A DNA stretch of 64,000 nt from Haloarcula regularis (GCF_029338315.1 NZ_CP119794.1:1364001-1428000), one strand, 5' to 3'; shown: positions 27,241-36,408, numbered from the stretch's first letter. The notes: generated from the sequence alone by a model not told the origin. Numbers and translations are program-made.

Positions 27241-27879
27241 CGCCCAGCCGTCGCGGTCGGACTCGACGATGTCCTGGCGCTCGAGTCGCCCGAGCGCCTC
27301 CTCGACCATCTCGGGCGGCGCCTCGATGTCGCGGGCGATGGCCTCGACCGACCGGTGTCCGTTCGAGAGCGCGCTGACGATCTCGGCGAACAGGCGCCCG
27401 TCCCCGTTCTCGACGCGCTCGTCGATCCGGTCGCGGACATCAGTGACGCGGCCCTGGACCCACCGCTGGGCCAGCGACAGCTCGTTTTCCAGCTGTTCTA
27501 GTCGCTGCAGTTCCCGGGTGAGGGCTTTCAGGTCGCCGGCGTCATCGCCGCTGACGTCGATAGTGAGATGGCGGCACGTGGACATGTCGAAACTCGGGCT
27601 GGCCGGGTAGGCACTCTTGGTCCCGAACTCGTAGGGCGAGACCCGGACCTCGAGCCGCAGGTTCCGGGCGATAGAGAAGTACTTGCGGCGCTGCTCGTCG
27701 GTTCGGGACTCGACGAGGCCGGCGTCCTCGAGTTTCTTCAGGTGGTCGATGACCGCCTTCGGACTGACGCTGAGGTACTCGCTTATCTCCGTCACGTAAC
27801 AGGGTTTGTGTGCCAGGAGCCGCAGAATTCGGCGGCGGTTGGCGTTTCCCAGGAGGTCGAGTAACGCAGCAGAGTCCAT
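27232..27879 (-). CDS. ArsR-type winged-helix transcriptional regulator
   Basis: 215 residues. The first 80 are an ArsR/SmtB-like winged helix (LLDLLGNANRRRILRLLAHKPCYVTEISEYLSVSPKAVIDHLKKLEDAGLV). The middle has a beta segment and a long amphipathic helix (TRELQRLEQLENELSLAQRW), and the C terminus has a second short winged-helix-like part (ALSNGHRSVEAIARDIEAPPEMVEEALGRLERQ). No Cys metal site is obvious apart from one Cys, so it need not sense metal. It is 50 bases from the next minus-strand gene (27930), so the two may form one unit. The target is unknown. Confidence 0.88.
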   Translation of the reverse strand: MDSAALLDLLGNANRRRILRLLAHKPCYVTEISEYLSVSPKAVIDHLKKLEDAGLVESRTDEQRRKYFSIARNLRLEVRVSPYEFGTKSAYPASPSFDMSTCRHLTIDVSGDDAGDLKALTRELQRLEQLENELSLAQRWVQGRVTDVRDRIDERVENGDGRLFAEIVSALSNGHRSVEAIARDIEAPPEMVEEALGRLERQDIVESDRDGWALR

Positions 27880-27929
27880 TCACCTGAGGTTAGGGGCCGC
27901 GGGTAAAAAGCGTGACTCTCGCGCTCGTC

Positions 27930-28868
27930 TCAAACGAGGCCGGCGGCGACCAGCACCTCGATGGCCCTGCCGACCATACCGCCACCGTCGGGGCCAGTCT
28001 CGGTCGCACTGTCGATTTCGGTCTCGGTTTCCGTTGCGTCCGGCTGCCCGCCCTGGCCGGGGTTCTCCGGCGGGCCGGGTTCCTTCGGGCCCCGCGGGGC
28101 GTTCTCACCGCCCCGGCTGGTATTCTCGCCGTCCTTCGAAGCGTCCTCGCCATTGTTCGGCGCACTGTCGCCGTCCGCCGTGGCGTTCTCGGCGGCCTGC
28201 GTCACGTTCGCCCCGGTTCCGTTGCCGCTCACGTCCACCTCGCCCGGCGCGCCGGGGCCGTCGGCGTCCGGACCGGGGGTCCCCTTTCCGGGGACCTCAA
28301 GTTTCGGCCCGCCGGCGAGACCGCGAGCGACGTCGGCGATCTGGGGGCCGCGCAGTTCGCTGGCGCTCCGCTTGAGCTGGTCGAGTCTGCCGTCGTCGAC
28401 CCCGACGTCGGCGGCCGCGCTATCGGTGTCCGCGACGGCGCCTTTCAGCGCGTCGATGCGGGCCGACAGGCGGCTCTGCTGGGCGACGTACGCCGGACGG
28501 GTCAGGTCCCCGTTCTCGTAGCGTCGCTGAAGCGTCTCGTTCCTGGTCTCTAAGCGCTCGATACGGCGTTCCAGAACCCCCGCCCGCTCCGTGACGAGCC
28601 GTTCACGCTGCGTGGCGTCGGCTCGTTCGAAGTTCGCCTTCCACATCCCGTTTTCCACGGAGTCGTTGGCCGCGGCCGAACTGGACTGGAGGAAGGCGGT
28701 CAACTGCGTCCCGAGGGCCGGCTCGTCGGCCTCGCTGTCGTTCGCCGCCGGGGTCGCCGTCGGCGACGACGTCGCCGACTCGGTGGCCGTCTGGGCCGAT
28801 GCGGCCGGGGCCACGACGACAGCGAGAACCGCGATCAGCGCGAGGAGAACGGCCTGCAGTTGGTTCAT
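27930..28868 (-). CDS. Secreted coiled-coil protein with low-complexity tail
   Basis: 312 residues. A Sec signal peptide (MNQLQAVLLALIAVLAVVVAPAASAQ) is followed by a Ser/Thr/Ala linker, a coiled coil at about 90-150 (LERRIERLETRNETLQRRYENG), and a Gly/Asn/Glu/Pro-rich low-complexity region (from about 195). A short hydrophobic segment ends it (MVGRAIEVLVAAGLV), so it may be anchored. It precedes the ArsR-type gene on the minus strand by 50 bases. No recognised domain. An extracellular structural or surface-bound role is plausible. Confidence 0.72.
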   Translation of the reverse strand: MNQLQAVLLALIAVLAVVVAPAASAQTATESATSSPTATPAANDSEADEPALGTQLTAFLQSSSAAANDSVENGMWKANFERADATQRERLVTERAGVLERRIERLETRNETLQRRYENGDLTRPAYVAQQSRLSARIDALKGAVADTDSAAADVGVDDGRLDQLKRSASELRGPQIADVARGLAGGPKLEVPGKGTPGPDADGPGAPGEVDVSGNGTGANVTQAAENATADGDSAPNNGEDASKDGENTSRGGENAPRGPKEPGPPENPGQGGQPDATETETEIDSATETGPDGGGMVGRAIEVLVAAGLV

Positions 28869-28962
28869 CGTATCCCCAGTAGACCCAGAGACCCTAAAAA
28901 TCGACAGCTCCGTTCACTCCGTTCACCGACCGCCCCCACCCACACAGACCGTCCAATAGCGT

Positions 28963-29601
28963 TTATCGAGCCGTCTCGCCGAGTTTCGGCAGCAGATGCC
29001 ACGCGATGGCGACGGCGCCGACGGAGAGCCCGACGGAGGCGGCGACGAGCGCGAGGCCGGGGTCGTACCGGAGCGGCGGGAAGTACCCGAACCCGTAGTC
29101 GGCCACGTCGTTGGCCAGGGCAACGACCAGCGCGGTCGCCAGCGCGCCGCGGGTCGTCCGGGCGTAGTGGGGGACCAGCAGTCCCTCGGCGACGAACCCG
29201 AGGTGGGTGACGATGATGCCGAAGTACGCCCAGGGAGCCGGGAAGTAGGCGTCGAACCCGAGGTTGAGCGCGACGAACGTCCACAGGCCCATCTTGACCA
29301 GCCAGACGAACGCGATGGTATGGAGGTACGCGAGCGGGACCGAGACGGGGACGTCGTCGAGCGACTCGCCCAGGAAGGGGACCAGCGTCACCAGCGACAG
29401 CGTCATCAGGAACAGCGCGGCGGGCGAGTCGGCGTACAGCGGCCAGAGGAACGTGAAGACGTCGGGCATCGTCTCGACGTAGAAGCGGACCCCGACCAGC
29501 ATCGCGACGACGTTGACGACGATGAGCCACACCAGGCTCGGCGTGTTCTCCAGGTAGTACCGGGCGTACCGACGCGGGAGCGGCCCTCGTTCGGGCTCCA
29601 T
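28963..29601 (-). CDS. DUF1405 family membrane protein
   Basis: 212 residues with about six membrane helices. Conserved-looking segments YLENTPSLVWLIVVNVVAMLVGVRFY near the N terminus and PLYADSPAALFLMTLSLVTLVPF are those of the DUF1405 family. The start MEPERGPLPRRYARYY at 29601 is chosen; codons upstream in frame lie in the divergent promoter region. It is divergent from the gene at 29743. Function unknown. Confidence 0.86.
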   Translation of the reverse strand: MEPERGPLPRRYARYYLENTPSLVWLIVVNVVAMLVGVRFYVETMPDVFTFLWPLYADSPAALFLMTLSLVTLVPFLGESLDDVPVSVPLAYLHTIAFVWLVKMGLWTFVALNLGFDAYFPAPWAYFGIIVTHLGFVAEGLLVPHYARTTRGALATALVVALANDVADYGFGYFPPLRYDPGLALVAASVGLSVGAVAIAWHLLPKLGETAR

Positions 29602-29703
29602 GTCACCGTACGGGTGGCCTCGGGGGAAAGCCCTGTCGGAGTCGCCGTCGGAACCACCACACAGCGGCGGTGTCATTGTGCGACGATATAAGTGTATGGG
29701 CCA

Positions 29704-29715
29704 ATTACTATATGC
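29704..29715 (+). promoter_or_regulatory. TATA-like box upstream of the 29743 gene
   Basis: ATTACTATATGC lies about 28-39 bases before ATG 29743, within an AT-rich stretch (29684-29715) separating two divergent genes. A second ATATAAG on the same stretch could serve either direction. Confidence 0.4.
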
Positions 29716-29742
29716 TGTCGTGCTGTATGTTCACACGACCCG

Positions 29743-30108
29743 ATGTTCGAACAGTTCTCCCGCGGCTACTACCTCGGTCGGCTCTACGTCGAACCGACCG
29801 ACGACCGGGCGGCCACGATGTGTCGCGAACAACACGAGCGAGTCAACCAGCAGCTGTACGCCACCGGCGAGGGCGTAGAGCGCACAGATCTCCCGCTGGT
29901 GATGAAGCTCGGCGCCCGACACTTCGCGGTCCACGGGGCCCAGGAAGTCCCCGCCGACACGCTGGCGATTCCCCGGGACGTCTTAGAGGAGATCGGCGTC
30001 CGGAACCCGCCGAGTCTCCGCGAGGTCTTCCTCGCGAAGGCCGACCACGCCGCCCATCTGCTCTCGGTCGCCGAGGGGACGCCGACGCACCCCGAGCGGG
30101 CCGAGTAG
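29743..30108 (+). CDS. Haloarchaeal DUF5802-like protein
   Basis: 121 residues starting MFEQFSRGYYLGRLYVEP, the conserved N terminus of a small haloarchaea-only family (DUF5802 from memory). Further conserved-looking parts: GEGVERTDLPLVMKLG and LREVFLAKADHAAHLL. The frame is open 17 codons upstream, but these fall in the AT-rich promoter. It is soluble with no signal and no enzyme motif. It is probably co-directional with the release-factor-like gene 45 bases downstream. Function unknown. Confidence 0.78.
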   Translation: MFEQFSRGYYLGRLYVEPTDDRAATMCREQHERVNQQLYATGEGVERTDLPLVMKLGARHFAVHGAQEVPADTLAIPRDVLEEIGVRNPPSLREVFLAKADHAAHLLSVAEGTPTHPERAE

Positions 30109-30153
30109 CGCGGTCGGCAGGATTTAAGCCCGTCCCCCCACGCCTTCCAGTCG

Positions 30154-31047
30154 ATGCTGGACCGGTTGCTCGGCCGAGCGGCGCTGAAAGAGCGCGTCGA
30201 GACCCTCGAAGCGGAGAAGCACCACCTCGAACGGCAACTCGAGGCCGAGCAGGAACGGCGGGCCGACGCCACGACGGAGCGCCAGGAGGCAGCGCGCGAG
30301 GTCAATCGCCTGGAGGACCGCGTCGCGGAACTCGAGGACCGCGTCGCGCGCCTGAACGACGACGAAGGCGACCGGTCGTTCCGGAGTGAGGAACAACTGC
30401 GCGGTGAGCGCCTGACCGCGGTGCTGGACCGCCTGGCGTCCTTCGAGACGGGCCCGGAAGGGGTGTTCACCGCGTACGTCGCCGCCGAGAGCGACCTGCC
30501 CGAGTCGGTCCGCGAGGCCTTCGGCGACCGGGCCGAACTCGTGGCGCGTGCCGCCCCCTGCCTCGCGGTCACCGACGACGCCGGCCTGCTGTCGGCGTGT
30601 CTCTCGGTCCCCGTCGCACCGGATCCCTTCGCCTCGTGGGCCGACCGCGTGCAACTGGAACGGTCCTGGTTCGAACCGACCGGCGAGTACGCCGTCGCGC
30701 TGGTACGGTCGGGCCTCTTTGCCCTCGGGGAGTACCAGGGGCGCGAGCGGACCGCCTTCCACGGGTTCGACTCCGACCTCAAGAGCCAGCACTCGAAGGG
30801 CGGGTTCTCCCAGTCGCGCTTCGAGCGTCTCCGTGACCAGCAGATCGACACCCACCTCGACCGGTGTCGGGCGGCCATCGAGACGGTGTCGCCGGAGCGG
30901 CTGTACGTCGTCGGCGAGCGCTCGGTCATCCACGAGTTCGCGGCCCTCGCCACGGCGACCCGGGCCGTCGACGCGACGGGGGACCCCGAACCCGCGCTCG
31001 ACGACGCCGTCCGGTCGCTGTGGACGGTCCGGCTCCGAGTGCCATAA
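30154..31047 (+). CDS. Vms1/VLRF1-like release factor (peptidyl-tRNA hydrolase family)
   Basis: 297 residues. The first 75 form a charged coiled coil (LKERVETLEAEKHHLERQLEAEQ). The rest is an eRF1-like VLRF1 domain, with its hallmark glycine/glutamine loop KSQHSKGGFSQSRFERLR near the middle, the Gln at the end of the loop being the catalytic counterpart of the Vms1/ANKZF1 residue. The C-terminal part (TVSPERLYVVGERSVIHEF) closes the fold. Vms1/ANKZF1 cleaves peptidyl-tRNA on stalled 60S complexes; archaeal members are inferred to act in ribosome rescue. The coiled coil may bind the ribosome. Assigned by motif; experimentally untested here. Confidence 0.82.
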   Translation: MLDRLLGRAALKERVETLEAEKHHLERQLEAEQERRADATTERQEAAREVNRLEDRVAELEDRVARLNDDEGDRSFRSEEQLRGERLTAVLDRLASFETGPEGVFTAYVAAESDLPESVREAFGDRAELVARAAPCLAVTDDAGLLSACLSVPVAPDPFASWADRVQLERSWFEPTGEYAVALVRSGLFALGEYQGRERTAFHGFDSDLKSQHSKGGFSQSRFERLRDQQIDTHLDRCRAAIETVSPERLYVVGERSVIHEFAALATATRAVDATGDPEPALDDAVRSLWTVRLRVP

Positions 31048-31078
31048 CTTTAGGCGCGGCGGGCGCGTCGATTCGGAC

Positions 31079-32089
31079 ATGGAACTCGCAGTCCTCGCCC
31101 ACGAGAAGTTTCCCGACCACGCCAAGACCGCCGTGGGGCTGCTCCGCTACGGCGACCACGACGTGCGGGCCGTCCTCGACCGCGACCTGGCCGGCGACCG
31201 GGTCCACGACCACCTCCCGGACGTCCAGGACGCCCCCATCGTCGCCTCGATGGCCGACGCCCCCGACGTCGACGCGCTCCTCATCGGGATCTCGCCCATC
31301 GGCGGCGGCTTCGACGAGTCCTGGCGGCCCGACGTCCGCGAGGCGCTCGAACGCGGCTGTGACGTCCTCTCGGGCCTGCACTTCTTCCTGGCCGAGGACG
31401 ACGAGTTCGTCCGACTCGCCGACGAGCACGACGCCGACCTCCACGACATCCGCAAGCCGCCGGAGGACCTCACCGTGGCCGAGGGGACCGCCGGCGACGT
31501 CGACGCCCGCGTTGTCACCACCGTCGGCACGGACTGCTCGACGGGGAAGATGACCGCCTCCTACGAACTCAGGGACGCCGCCCGCGAGCGTGGCATCGAC
31601 GCCGAGGTTGTCCCGACCGGACAGACCGGCGTCGCCATCGAGGGGTGGGGCATCGTCGTCGACCGGGTCATCGCCGACTACGCGGCCGGGGCCGTCGAGC
31701 GCCTGGTCCAGACGCCCACGGACGCCGACCTGCTCATCGTCGAGGGCCAGGGGGCGCTCGCCCACCCCGCCTACTCCGGCGTGACGACGAGCATCCTCCA
31801 CGGGTCGGCTCCCGACGCGCTCGTCCTGTGTCACGAGCAGGACCACCAGGCCATCCGTGGCTACGAGTCGGTCCGCATCCCGCCGCTGGACGAGTACGCC
31901 GAACTCTACGAGCGCCTGGCCGACCCCGTCGCCGAGGCGTCCGTCGTCGCCGGGATGCTGAACACCCGCGGGTTCGACGAGGGAGCGGCGGAAGACGCCG
32001 TCGCCACCTACGAGGAGGCCATCGACGTCCCGGCGACCGACCCCGTCCGCTTTGGCGTCCCCGACGACGTCCTCGACGCGATCCTATGA
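31079..32089 (+). CDS. dgcN: DUF1611 family protein, DgcN-like
   Basis: 336 residues. The family has a P-loop-like start in its second half, VVTTVGTDCSTGKMTASYELRDA, and GQTGVAIEGWGIVVDRVIADY and EGQGALAHPAYSG are conserved. DgcN was described as an N-acetyltransferase acting on D-glutamate/D-glutamine in D-Glu catabolism together with DgcA. The gene overlaps dgcA by ATGA (32086-32089), supporting the pairing. A CTTTAGG box lies about 28 bases before ATG 31079. The reaction is taken from family literature, not from this sequence. Confidence 0.82.
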   Translation: MELAVLAHEKFPDHAKTAVGLLRYGDHDVRAVLDRDLAGDRVHDHLPDVQDAPIVASMADAPDVDALLIGISPIGGGFDESWRPDVREALERGCDVLSGLHFFLAEDDEFVRLADEHDADLHDIRKPPEDLTVAEGTAGDVDARVVTTVGTDCSTGKMTASYELRDAARERGIDAEVVPTGQTGVAIEGWGIVVDRVIADYAAGAVERLVQTPTDADLLIVEGQGALAHPAYSGVTTSILHGSAPDALVLCHEQDHQAIRGYESVRIPPLDEYAELYERLADPVAEASVVAGMLNTRGFDEGAAEDAVATYEEAIDVPATDPVRFGVPDDVLDAIL

Positions 32090-33117
32090 ACGGGTCCGTC
32101 GAGCGGTTCGACCTCCCCATCGCCGCGCCCTTCGGCATCGCCCGCGGGACGACCCGCACCAGCGCGTCCGTCGTCGTCGAGCTGACCCACGAGGGGACGA
32201 CCGGCGTCGGGGCCGTCACGCCCTCCTCGTACTACGACGAGACGGCCGAGAGCGTCGCGGCGGTGCTCCCCGACCTGCTGGGGATCGTCGAGTCGGTGGG
32301 CGACCCCCACGCCGGCCAGCACGTCGAGCGACGGATGCGGGCGCACGCGCCCGACCAGCCGGCGGCCCGCAGCGCCGTCTCCATCGCGCTGGCCGACCTG
32401 TCGGCCCGCACGCTCGGGGTTCCGCTCTACCAGCAGTGGGGCCTCGACCCGGACGCCGTCCCGCCGACCACCTACACCGTCGGCATCGACACCCCCGCGG
32501 AGATGGCGAGCAAGGCCGAGGCGGCCGCCGAGGCGGGCTTTTCGCTCCTGAAGGTGAAACTGGGGACCGACGACGACCGGGGCCGCCTCGACGCCGTGCG
32601 GGACGCGGCCCCCGACGCCGAGCTCCGGGTCGACGCCAACGCGGCCTGGACGCCCGACGAGGCCGCCGCCGCCGTCGACTGGCTCGAGGACGCCGGCGTG
32701 ACCATGCTGGAACAACCCGTCGCGGCCGACGACCTCAGGGGACTGACCGCGGTGACCGAGGCCACGTCGATTCCAGTGGCGGCTGACGAGTCGTGTGTCG
32801 CCCCGAGCGACGTCCCGCGGGTGGCCGACGCCTGCGACATCGTCAACGCGAAACTCGTCAAGTGCGGCGGCGTCCGGGCCGCGAAGCGACTCTTCCACAC
32901 GGCCGACGCTCACGGCCTCGAGACGATGCTCGGGTGCATGGTCGAGTCCGACGCCTCCATCGCGGCGGCCGTCCACCTCGCGCCGCTGGTCGACTACGTC
33001 GACCTCGATGGCGCGCTGTTGCTGGCCGAAGACCCCTACCAGGGCGTCCCGCTTGACGGGGCCGTCTTCGACCTCCGCTCGGTCGAGGCGGGGACGGGCA
33101 CGCGGCGCGCGGACTAA
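32086..33117 (+). CDS. dgcA: Dipeptide epimerase / DgcA-like enolase-superfamily protein
   Basis: 343 residues of the mandelate racemase-like enolase superfamily. The catalytic set is visible: LLKVKLG (Lys pair), metal ligands in RVDANAAW, MLEQPVAADDL and VAADESC, and the second catalytic Lys in IVNAKLVKCGG. It epimerises L-Ala-D/L-Glu-type dipeptides or, as DgcA, works with DgcN in D-glutamate breakdown. The ATG overlaps the stop of dgcN, so the two are translationally coupled. The substrate is not decided by sequence, but the DgcN partnership favours the D-Glu route. Confidence 0.88.
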   Translation: MNGSVERFDLPIAAPFGIARGTTRTSASVVVELTHEGTTGVGAVTPSSYYDETAESVAAVLPDLLGIVESVGDPHAGQHVERRMRAHAPDQPAARSAVSIALADLSARTLGVPLYQQWGLDPDAVPPTTYTVGIDTPAEMASKAEAAAEAGFSLLKVKLGTDDDRGRLDAVRDAAPDAELRVDANAAWTPDEAAAAVDWLEDAGVTMLEQPVAADDLRGLTAVTEATSIPVAADESCVAPSDVPRVADACDIVNAKLVKCGGVRAAKRLFHTADAHGLETMLGCMVESDASIAAAVHLAPLVDYVDLDGALLLAEDPYQGVPLDGAVFDLRSVEAGTGTRRAD

Positions 33118-33196
33118 CCCTGGCCGTCAGCAGTCCGGACGAGCCGCGTCCCACCGTGGAATTACGGCGGGGTCGAGAAACCGTAGTCGGGTGACC

Positions 33197-33670
33197 TCAG
33201 GCGCTCTCGACGGCTTCGAGGAGCTCCGCGTAGTCGGGCTCGTTCGTCGGGTCGTCGGCCACCCAGGTGTAGGTCACCTTGCCGTCGTCGTCGACGACGA
33301 ACACCGAACGGTTCGCGACGCCCAGCAGGCCGAGGTCCTCGATGTCGATGCGCTGGCCGTAGGCCTCGATGGCGTCGCGGTCCATGTCGCTGACGAGGGA
33401 AAAGCCAAGGTCGTGCTCGTCGCGGAAGGCGTTCTGGGAGAACGCCGAGTCGGCGCTGACGCCGAAGATTGTCGCGCCGGCGGCCTCGAAGTCCCCGAGG
33501 TGGTCCTGGAGCGCGACCATCTCGTTCGAGCACGGCGGCGTGAACGCGCCGGGGAAGAAAGCGAGGACGACCGGGCCGTCGCCCAGTTCGTCGGCCAGGT
33601 CGAAGGCTTCGACTTCGCCGTTGGCTACCGTCGCTGTAAACGTCGGGGCTGTGTCACCAGTGGAAACCAT
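33197..33670 (-). CDS. Peroxiredoxin, 1-Cys, AhpC/TSA family
   Basis: 157 residues with the peroxidatic Cys in PGAFTPPCSNEM (Cys47). It is the only cysteine in the protein, so this is a 1-Cys type that must be recycled by an external thiol. The thioredoxin-like core runs VVLAFFPGAF ... IFGVSADSAFSQNAF ... VFVVDDDGKVTYTWV. It reduces H2O2 or organic peroxides in the cytoplasm. It lies next to a glutamate-cysteine-ligase-like gene on the same strand, which could relate to thiol supply, but they are 113 bases apart. Confidence 0.93.
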   Translation of the reverse strand: MVSTGDTAPTFTATVANGEVEAFDLADELGDGPVVLAFFPGAFTPPCSNEMVALQDHLGDFEAAGATIFGVSADSAFSQNAFRDEHDLGFSLVSDMDRDAIEAYGQRIDIEDLGLLGVANRSVFVVDDDGKVTYTWVADDPTNEPDYAELLEAVESA

Positions 33671-33782
33671 CGCCCGACCCTTGGAATCACGGGCGAATAA
33701 AAGTGGCTAGACAGGACGAGGCACGCGCCCGACGTTCGACCCGCAGGCCGCGGTCGTCGAAGACGAACGTCGCGCCCGCCGC

Positions 33783-35727
33783 TCACAGCCACTCGTCGAA
33801 GGAGTGATAGTCGCGACAGGCCGCGAGGTAGTCCCGTTGCATGTCGGTGATGGCCGCCCGCAGGGTCGCGCCGTCCTCGAGGGACTCCCGGACGCGAGCG
33901 ATCTTCCAGGAGCTGGGCGTCTCGCCCGCCGCGTAGCGGTTCTCGATGGGGGCGAGGTACTCGTCGATGCGAGCTTCGGGTACGTCCTGTTCGCCGAGCC
34001 CCAGACGGGCGTACCGGAACACCTCCTCGAAGATCTCGTCGTGGTCGGTGATGCGCCGGCCGTCGACGGTGACCCACGAGAGGTCCGCGTCCAGCCCCTC
34101 GTGGGCGGCGCTGTAGAAACTCCGTTCGGCCTCCTGCCAGGGGAGTTCCCCCAGCGGGTGGTCGACGGCGACCAGCCCCCGGACGAGGCCGACGGTCAGC
34201 GCCTGCAGGCCGATCATGTCGTCGACGTGTGGCTGGGTGGGCAGCGGGCGGTACTCGATGCGCAGCGAGCGCTCGTCGCAGGCACCCTCGACCGGCGTCC
34301 CGCCGACGACACAGCGCAGCCACCGCCAGTAGGTCCCTCGCTTGTGATCGAACTCCCAGATGTCGTCCTCCAGGCTCTCCCGTGGCCCGTCCTCGAGCCA
34401 CTCCCGGAGGAAGGGGCCGAACTGGTCGTCGGCGACGACCCGGTCGACGACGTCGGTGACGCTGTCGATGTCTCGTGGCACCCGGACCTTCGGGTTCGCG
34501 CTGGTGTTGACCGACTGCTCGAAGGCGTCGATGCGCAGCTCGTGGTGAGTGTTCTCACAGAGCCACTCGCCGTCGACGTCCTCGTCGTACAGGTCCGCCG
34601 GGAGGAACGGCGAGTTCGTCGAGAGGGCGAGCAGCGGCCCGAGCGTCCGGATGGCGGCGTTGTAGTACGCCGGGAACGCTGCGGCGTCGGGAATCCCGAG
34701 GTGGGGCTGGATCGAGGTGGCCAGCGACTCGAAGAGGATGCTCGGGAACGAGCCGCTGTAGCCGGGGACCTCGAAGTCGATGGCGCCGGCGGCGTGGTGC
34801 AGCGCCTCGTTGTCCAGAGCGACGTACCGCGGCGCCTGGCGCATGTTCTCGGCGATAGTCACGCCGTCGCGGACCTCGTGGGCCGAGAGGTACGCCCGGC
34901 TGCCCTCCTCGGGCGGGATGGTCCACATCGCGTCGAGGACGAGGTCGCAGTTGTGCTTCTCGGCCTGCTGGCGGGCCTGCTTGGTCTGCATCTCGACGGC
35001 CGTGGTCTGGACCTCCATCCCCGTCTCGTCGAAGGTGTTGGGCGGTGTTGACCTCGGCGTTGTGCAGGCCCAGCTCCTTGTTGGCCTCGCCCTCGAAGAC
35101 GGCGTCGGGCAGGCGAGTGAGCCGGCCCTCCCAGTCCTCGGGGTCCATATACGGCTCGTCGTCTGCCGCCTCGGTCGCCTCGACGGCCGGTTCGTCGTCG
35201 CTCGGGTCGGGTGCCTCGACGCCCGGCTGGTCCTCGGCAAGCGGGCTGTCGGGGTCGATGTCCAGCGACGGGCCCTCGCCGGGCCCGAACCGTTCCCTGT
35301 CGTCGCTCTCGTCTGCGTCGCTGGCGTCGTCGGCGTCGTCTTCGTCGTCGACCGTCCCGGGCGACGGCGTGTCGCCCGCTGGTTCGAGCGAGGTCCCGCC
35401 CCCTGACTCGGATTCGGCCGGGGCCTCCAGCGATCCGTCCCAGGCGGTGCTGCCCGTCGACGACCCGGAGAGGTCCTCGTCCAGGTCCGCCGGGTCGATC
35501 TCGCCGTCCTCGTCGTCGCTCGTTTCGGGGGCCGGCTCCGGTGGCTCCGGTTTCGCGTTGACGGCGTAGAGTTCGACCTCCAGCCCCACCGAGAAGCCCT
35601 CGTTGTCGAACTCGCCGGCCGCGATGGCCTCGCGGAGGGCGTCGGCCTGCTCGTCGACCCGGGCGCCGAACTCGCGGTCCGTCTCGTCGGCGAGCGACTT
35701 GGTCACCAGGTCGACGATGTCGTCCAT
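33783..35727 (-). CDS. Long glutamate-cysteine-ligase-like protein (GCS2 family, frameshifted near 35041)
   Basis: N-terminal residues MDDIVDLVTKSL... and GFSVGLEVELYAVN begin the GCS2 fold. Then comes an approximately 150-residue acidic, low-complexity insert (from about 35540 down to 35170). The fold resumes at NKELGLHNAEVNT and continues with NAAIRTLGPLLALSTNSPFLP, RSLRIEYRPLPTQPH and the family C terminus to about 648 residues. Haloferax GshA is about 360 residues, so this is a distinct long form. At the GGG run 35040-35042 the frame is lost: the upstream frame turns non-coding while another resumes at once with NTFDETGM. One extra or two missing bases explain it. Function inferred: ATP-dependent Glu ligation to an amine; substrate unknown. 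Confidence 0.75.
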
Positions 35728-35749
35728 AACTGGAGTGTGTACGCGCGTT

Positions 35750-35758
35750 GTTTATAAG
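35750..35758 (-). promoter_or_regulatory. TATA box for the GCS-like gene
   Basis: On the minus strand, CTTATAAAC lies about 23-31 bases before the ATG at 35727, a good match to the haloarchaeal TATA consensus for a leaderless mRNA. It lies in the 61-base gap downstream of the gamma-CA-like gene. Confidence 0.5.
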
Positions 35759-35788
35759 TACCTCGTCGGTGGCGGACCACCAGGGGAG

Positions 35789-36299
35789 TCACTCGAAGAG
35801 GTCCTCGTGACGCGCGGCCAGGTTCGCGTAGTCACCCGACGAGAACGCCTCGAACACCTGGTCGGGGTCGATGTTCGTCTCCTCCAAGGGCGTGACCGTC
35901 GCGGGACTGCCCCGGACGAACGATTCCGCCGGCACCTCGTAGCCCGGCGGGACGACGGTGCCCATCGCGACGATCGATCGTTCGCCGATGACCGCCTCGC
36001 TGACGGTGGAGTTGAAGCCCACGAGCGCGCCGTCGCGGACCTCGGCGTCGTTGAGCACGGCGCCGTGGCCCACCATCACCTTCTCGCCGACCGTCGACGC
36101 GTGGAGGATCGCACCGTCGCCGATGGCGGTCTGTCGGCCGACCTCGACCGGGCCGACGTCGCCCCGCAGCACGGCCCGGCCAGACGTTCGCGTTGGCCCC
36201 GATGGTCACGTCGCCGACGACGGTCGACTCGCGGCTGACGTGTGCGTACCCGTGTATCTCCGGCGAGTCGCCCTCGAACTCGTACTCACGGCTGTCCAT
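35789..36299 (-). CDS. Gamma-carbonic-anhydrase-like left-handed beta-helix protein (frameshifted near 36175)
   Basis: About 170 residues of hexapeptide repeats (MDSREYEFEGDSPEIHG, then VVGDVTIGANANVWPG, VLRGDVGPVEVGRQTAIGDGAILHAS). The frame breaks after VWPG: the current frame turns Arg-rich while the next one picks up at VLRGD, matching the family sequence WPGAVLRGD, so two bases are probably missing. Metal site: LHAS and VGHGAV supply His residues, but the third His of active gamma-carbonic anhydrases (VGHGAxLH) is Asn here (VGHGAVLND). Activity is therefore doubtful. It is a relative of YrdA/CaiE-type proteins, and upstream of the GCS-like gene on the same strand. Confidence 0.78.
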
Positions 36300-36408
36300 A
36301 CACCAACAGCGAGTGCGCGGTCCGAAAAGATACCGGTCGAGTAACCTATCACTCGGAGGCAACTACGCCGGACTCGACCTGTCGGCGACGGGTCCGATAG
36401 GGGTGCGG

